Origin: Ectothiorhodospiraceae bacterium
GTDB taxonomy: Bacteria; Pseudomonadota; Gammaproteobacteria; Nitrococcales; Aquisalimonadaceae
Direction: 5' to 3'
Assembly (NCBI GenBank): GCA_020831885.1
Contig: JAFIFU010000009.1
Coordinates: 44,850-108,849 of the forward strand
Length of the DNA stretch: 64,000 nt
Position numbers and translations under genes: made by a program. This document shows, piece after piece, positions 60,535 to 64,000 of the stretch (positions within the stretch are counted from its first letter, which is position 1; the number at the start of each line of letters is the position of its first letter). The notes under the pieces were generated by a model. That model worked only from the letters and a program-made list of their open reading frames with translations. It made no database searches and was not told the origin of the DNA.

Positions 60535-61914
60535 ATGGCGACGTCTGCCGATGACACCCTGTACGATGCCCGCGCGGGTTCCGGCCGCCCGGTTTCCGCC
60601 TTGATCGTGGATCCTGAACCGGGCACCAGGGAGGCGCTGCGTCATGCGCTGGGGAAATGCTGCGGCTTCGTGGAGGACGCGGATTCCGCCGCCACGGCTC
60701 AGGCACTGATGTCCCGCTGTCACTTCGATGTGCTCATCGTTGATGACCTCCTGCCGGATGGCTCCGGAACCCAGTGGGTACAGACACTGCGAAGTCAGGG
60801 GCTGAGCGCCCCGGTCATCTTCCTGTCCGGCACGTCCGGCCGTCAGGAGATGCCGTCGGTGACGCACGCATGCTGGGTCACCAAACCCGTGGCGCTGGAC
60901 GACATCCATGAGGCCATTCACCGGATGCTCGGGCCGGCCGCGGAAACCTCCGCGCAGCCTCGTGAACCGACCCCTCCCGAGCTGCAGAGCATCGTGGGCC
61001 GCAGTGAAGCCATGCGGGGGCTGCTGACGCTGATCCGCCGTGTGGCCGGCAGAAACAGCACCGTTCTGCTTGAAGGCGAGTCGGGAACCGGCAAGGAGAT
61101 CGCCGCGCGTTGCCTGCATTATTACAGCGGGCGTACCGGCCCGTTCGTCCCGGTGAACTGCGGCTCCATCTCGCCGGACCTGCTTGAAAGCGAGCTGTTC
61201 GGTCACGTGCGGGGTGCATTCACCGGTGCCAGTCAGTCCCGGGAGGGCCTGTTCAGCTACGCGAACGGGGGCACGCTGTTTCTGGACGAGATTGGCGAGA
61301 TGCCCATGCCGTTCCAGGCCAAGCTGCTCCGGGTGCTGGAGGAGCGATCCGTCCGCCCGGTGGGCACGGAACGGGAGCAAACCGTGGACGTGCGCATCGT
61401 CGCCGCCACCAACCGGCGTCTGGCGGACGAGGTATCCAGCGGCAGATTCCGGGAAGACCTGTATTTCCGCCTCAACGTGTTGGCCCTCAGGCTGCCTCCG
61501 CTCCGGGAGAGGCCATCCGACATCCCGCAACTGGCCCGGCTGTTCTCCGAGATGCTGTCCCGGGAGCTGGGTCTGCCGCCGCTGGAACTGAACGAAGCCG
61601 ATCTGCACAAGCTGCAGTCCCACCCCTGGCCGGGCAACGTACGCGAACTGAAAAACCTTATCGAACGCGCATTGCTGCTGGGGAGATCACCCGCGGAATG
61701 CCTGGATGGCGAACACGTGGACGCACCGATCTCTCTGGGTAACGCACGCAGCGAAGCGGGCTACCCGCTGGACATGCCGCTGGACGAGGTGGAGAAGCGC
61801 CATGCGCTGCGCGTACTGGCGGCCGCGGGCGGCAACAAGTCGGAGGCGGCGCGTCGGCTGAGGGTTTCACGTAAGACGCTGGAGCGCAAGATCAAGCGCT
61901 GGGAAGGTCACTGA
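60535..61914 (+). CDS. sigma-54-dependent response regulator (NtrC family)
   Basis: 459-residue activator. The receiver domain has phospho-acceptor D70, S98 and K117, but the acidic pair reads D26-Pro27, so one Mg2+ ligand is replaced. The AAA+ domain is complete: GESGTGKE 181-188, GAFTGA 227-232 (sigma-54 contact), Walker [11 protein letters not shown]. The Fis-type HTH at the end is [20 protein letters not shown]. No histidine kinase gene is adjacent. AGGAGGT precedes the start. The fdh operon's sigma-54 promoter in the same island is its natural candidate target. Confidence 0.93.
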   Translation: MATSADDTLYDARAGSGRPVSALIVDPEPGTREALRHALGKCCGFVEDADSAATAQALMSRCHFDVLIVDDLLPDGSGTQWVQTLRSQGLSAPVIFLSGTSGRQEMPSVTHACWVTKPVALDDIHEAIHRMLGPAAETSAQPREPTPPELQSIVGRSEAMRGLLTLIRRVAGRNSTVLLEGESGTGKEIAARCLHYYSGRTGPFVPVNCGSISPDLLESELFGHVRGAFTGASQSREGLFSYANGGTLFLDEIGEMPMPFQAKLLRVLEERSVRPVGTEREQTVDVRIVAATNRRLADEVSSGRFREDLYFRLNVLALRLPPLRERPSDIPQLARLFSEMLSRELGLPPLELNEADLHKLQSHPWPGNVRELKNLIERALLLGRSPAECLDGEHVDAPISLGNARSEAGYPLDMPLDEVEKRHALRVLAAAGGNKSEAARRLRVSRKTLERKIKRWEGH

Positions 61915-61966
61915 GCGCCGCCGGGTGGCAGCGCCCAGGCCCAGGCGCACCGTGGGAACAGATCAG

Positions 61967-63058
61967 TTAACTGTTCTCCACAACGATCTTCGGGAAACGA
62001 CTGCTGTAGTCGCGGGACTGCAGGGAGAGCTTGGCCGCAATCCGCCTGGCGATCTCCCGGTAGGCTTCCGCAACCGAGCCCTCGGGTTCCGCGATCACCG
62101 TGGGCTTGCCACCATCGGCCTGCTCCCGGATACGAATGTCCAGCGGCAGCGAGCCGAGCAGATCCACCCCGTACTGCTCCGCCATGCTCTGACCACCTCC
62201 GGCACCGAAGATATGCTCCTCATGGCCGCACTGGCTGCAGATATGCGTGCTCATATTTTCCACGATACCCAGCACCGGCACATTCACTTTTTCGAACATT
62301 TTCAGCCCCTTGCGGGCATCCAGCAGGGCGATGTCCTGGGGAGTGGTGACGATCACCGCCCCGGACACCGGCACCTTCTGCGACAGGGTGAGCTGGATAT
62401 CACCGGTCCCCGGGGGCATGTCCACCACCAGGTAGTCCACGTCCTGCCAGTTGGTATCCCGCAGCAGTTGCTCCAGCGCCTGGGTCACCATGGGACCGCG
62501 CCAGATCATGGGAGTCTCCTCGTCGATCAGGAAGCCGGCGGACATGGCCTGGATCCCGTAGTTCACCTTGGGTTCAAGCTTCTTGCCGTCCTTGGATTCC
62601 GGCTTGCCGCTGATCCCCAGCATGCGCGGCTGACTGGGCCCGTAGATATCGGCGTCCAGCATGCCCACCCGGGCGCCTTCCGCCGACAGGGCCAGGGCCA
62701 GATTCACCGCCGTGGTGGACTTGCCCACACCTCCCTTGCCGGATGCGATGGCAATGATGTTCTTCACGCCGCTGATCGCGGTTGCCCCCCGTTGCGCCAG
62801 ATGGGAATGGATTTCACTGGTGATGTTCACGTCCACCTGGGTCACACCGTCCAGCGATTCGATGCGCCGGCGCACCTCGCCCCGCAGCGCATCCATCAGC
62901 CCCTTGACCGGGAAACCCATCTTCAACTCAACGGTCACGCGCCCACCATCGATACGTACCTCGTCAACACAGCGGGCCGCCACCAGGTCCTTGCCCAGGT
63001 ACGGCTGCACGTAGCCTTTCAGGGCGTCTTCCACCGTCGCCCGGGTGAGTTCGCTCAT
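61967..63058 (-). CDS. apbC: iron-sulfur cluster carrier protein ApbC/Mrp
   Basis: P-loop ATPase that binds and transfers Fe-S clusters. About 363 residues: N-terminal MIP18-like domain (LTRATVEDALKGYVQPY), deviant Walker A GKGGVGKSTTAVNLALAL, VDMPPGTGDIQLTL, and the cluster-binding CxxC in HICSQCGHEEH. ATG 63058 has a near-perfect AGGAGGTGAT upstream. It is convergent with the response regulator. It could serve the many Fe-S enzymes of the fdh and kor loci, but is a general housekeeping factor. Confidence 0.95.
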   Translation of the reverse strand: MSELTRATVEDALKGYVQPYLGKDLVAARCVDEVRIDGGRVTVELKMGFPVKGLMDALRGEVRRRIESLDGVTQVDVNITSEIHSHLAQRGATAISGVKNIIAIASGKGGVGKSTTAVNLALALSAEGARVGMLDADIYGPSQPRMLGISGKPESKDGKKLEPKVNYGIQAMSAGFLIDEETPMIWRGPMVTQALEQLLRDTNWQDVDYLVVDMPPGTGDIQLTLSQKVPVSGAVIVTTPQDIALLDARKGLKMFEKVNVPVLGIVENMSTHICSQCGHEEHIFGAGGGQSMAEQYGVDLLGSLPLDIRIREQADGGKPTVIAEPEGSVAEAYREIARRIAAKLSLQSRDYSSRFPKIVVENS

Positions 63059-63159
63059 GATCACCTCCTGCATGTCCGGCAGTTCGCCGGCAGCGTGTCT
63101 GGCCAGTTGCCGTGCGTGGCCGGATCTGCTAATACCGGATCTGAACGGCAAACTTCGGA

Positions 63160-63840
63160 ATGACATTCATGATAACGCATCCGTTGCGCTTCTTGGGCTA
63201 CGTTTCCGTTGTGATCGTCCTGTTGCTGCCTCCGGTGCTGGCGGAGGAAACCGATCACCCCCTGCTGCGCGCCATTGTGGACGGGCAACCCCAACGCGTT
63301 GCCATCCTGCTGGACCAGGGGATGTCGCCGGAGGCCACCACCTCAAGTGGAAGATTCCAGGGGAAAACCGCCCTGATGTGGGCTGCGGAGTCCGGACAGG
63401 CCGACATCCTGGCGTTGCTCCTGGATTACGGGGCACAGGTGGACCGTACCAATCCCAAGGGCGGCACGGCCCTGATGTACGCCGCCGTGGCGGGCCAGAC
63501 GGAAGCCATTCGAGTACTGGTGGAAGCGGGTGCGGACCCGAACCACCGGGTGCGTCACGGCTGGACCCCTCTGATGCTGGCCACCTCCAAGGGACACCGG
63601 AGCAGCGTCCTCGCACTGGTGGAGCTGGGCGCCGATCCCTCCACCCGGGATGTCTACGGCTCGACGCTGCTGATGCGGGCCACCGAGTTGGGTGACCTGG
63701 AAATGGTACGTACGCTGCTCCGGCTGGGCCTCAGACCGGAAACGGAAAACGACAGCGGCACCAGCGCCCTGCAGATCGCACAGCGCCGCAACGACCAGGA
63801 GCTGCTCCGGCTGCTCCGCGGCCACACGGATCGCGGCTAG
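63160..63840 (+). CDS. secreted ankyrin-repeat protein
   Basis: 226 residues with an N-terminal signal peptide (PLRFLGYVSVVIVLLLPPVLAE), followed by about five ankyrin repeats (GKTALMWAAESGQADILALLLDYGAQ, GWTPLMLATSKGH and similar), so it is probably periplasmic. The ATG at 63160 or a second one four codons later may be used; neither has a clear ribosome site. Similar proteins often accompany catalases or act as partner-binding scaffolds; no partner is evident here. Confidence 0.85.
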   Translation: MTFMITHPLRFLGYVSVVIVLLLPPVLAEETDHPLLRAIVDGQPQRVAILLDQGMSPEATTSSGRFQGKTALMWAAESGQADILALLLDYGAQVDRTNPKGGTALMYAAVAGQTEAIRVLVEAGADPNHRVRHGWTPLMLATSKGHRSSVLALVELGADPSTRDVYGSTLLMRATELGDLEMVRTLLRLGLRPETENDSGTSALQIAQRRNDQELLRLLRGHTDRG

Positions 63841-63870
63841 GGAAACACTGATCTATTCCCATGGTGCTCT

Positions 63871-63987
63871 GGCTTTGCAGCGTGTTCGGGGGCAAGGCGC
63901 GGCTCGCAGGCAATGGCCGTCGCCCTTGGCAAGAGCCGCAACACCGCAACCGGACACGCTGCAAAGCCCCGTAGGGCGGGCCATTCG
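63871..63987. repeat. inverted-repeat element, distal copy of the dispersed repeat
   Basis: Left arm GGCTTTGCAGCGTGTTCGGG (63871-63890) and right arm ACCGGACACGCTGCAAAGCC (63949-63968) match at 18 of 20 positions, with a further imperfect inner stem (GCGGCTC / GAGCCGC). The right side continues as CCCCGTAGGGCGGGCCATT, shared with 29079-29098. It begins soon after the ankyrin stop codon; no coding capacity is seen. It may extend past the window. Confidence 0.7.
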
Positions 63988-64000
63988 CGCACGCTGAGCG

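Noticed and set aside
61956..61976. GAACAG-N9-CTGTTC dyad at the convergent ends of the regulator and apbC
   Set aside because: It overlaps the apbC stop codon, has no T-run and only six-base arms; terminator function cannot be claimed.

Overview
This is a GC-rich, densely packed gammaproteobacterial-type chromosome segment with no rRNA, tRNA, CRISPR array, transposase or prophage gene that I can see. The gene set suggests a halophilic or alkaliphilic member of the Ectothiorhodospiraceae/Chromatiales: a BCCT osmolyte-type carrier with a Usp partner, a Cys-type formate dehydrogenase with DUF3305/DUF3306 partners, a KorAB-type 2-oxoacid oxidoreductase and a CoxD/CoxE pair. That placement is inference from gene content, not from a marker gene.

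Layout. 0-1 kb: end of a nitrile hydratase operon (beta subunit and activator; the alpha subunit would lie to the left). 1-8 kb: CPBP protease, lipid kinase with an anomalous C-run, MFS carrier, acyl-CoA ligase plus an enoyl-CoA hydratase-like protein, DUF418 membrane protein. 8-14 kb: membrane dipeptidase, AlkA-Ogt alkylation repair pair, EamA carrier, BCCT carrier overlapping a universal stress protein. 14-23 kb: GMC oxidoreductase, HIT/DUF123/CbiM-like cluster, cNMP-domain protein with an FtsH paralogue, YadG/YadH-like ABC exporter, macrodomain protein, nitroreductase. 23-32 kb: LysR with a divergent EamA carrier and dyad-rich promoter, BTAD-type regulator, DUF1992, polyamine-deacetylase-like protein, PQQ-dependent sugar-dehydrogenase-like lipoprotein, orphan binding protein, DUF2892 and DsrE proteins. 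32-41 kb: CoxD/CoxE-like pair, three-gene 2-oxoacid:acceptor oxidoreductase module, nitronate-monooxygenase-like flavoprotein.

41-61 kb is the most coherent part: a formate dehydrogenase and molybdenum cofactor island. A ten-gene operon on the minus strand (DUF3305, DUF3306, Fe-S protein, TorD-like chaperone, small TAT protein, FDH alpha, beta, small lipoprotein, cytochrome b, DUF6505-like) is preceded by a near-consensus sigma-54 promoter and two identical 10-bp direct repeats at activator-site distance. Divergently transcribed are moaA, a helix-turn-helix/molybdate-binding-type regulator and moeA. Then follow a MoaD/ThiS-like protein with a tail beyond its diglycine, a JAMM protease, a BNR-propeller protein, YqeC, a TPR protein with a degenerate P-loop, and mobA. 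A sigma-54-dependent response regulator closes the island and is a natural candidate to activate the fdh operon. Mrp/ApbC (Fe-S carrier) and an ankyrin protein follow, and the window ends in an inverted-repeat element that has a partial copy at the start codon of the sugar-dehydrogenase-like gene 35 kb away.

My main candidates for undescribed biology are the tailed MoaD-like/JAMM/BNR trio, the sigma-54 circuit of the fdh operon, the mobA-coupled TPR protein, and the dispersed repeat that supplies a translation start.
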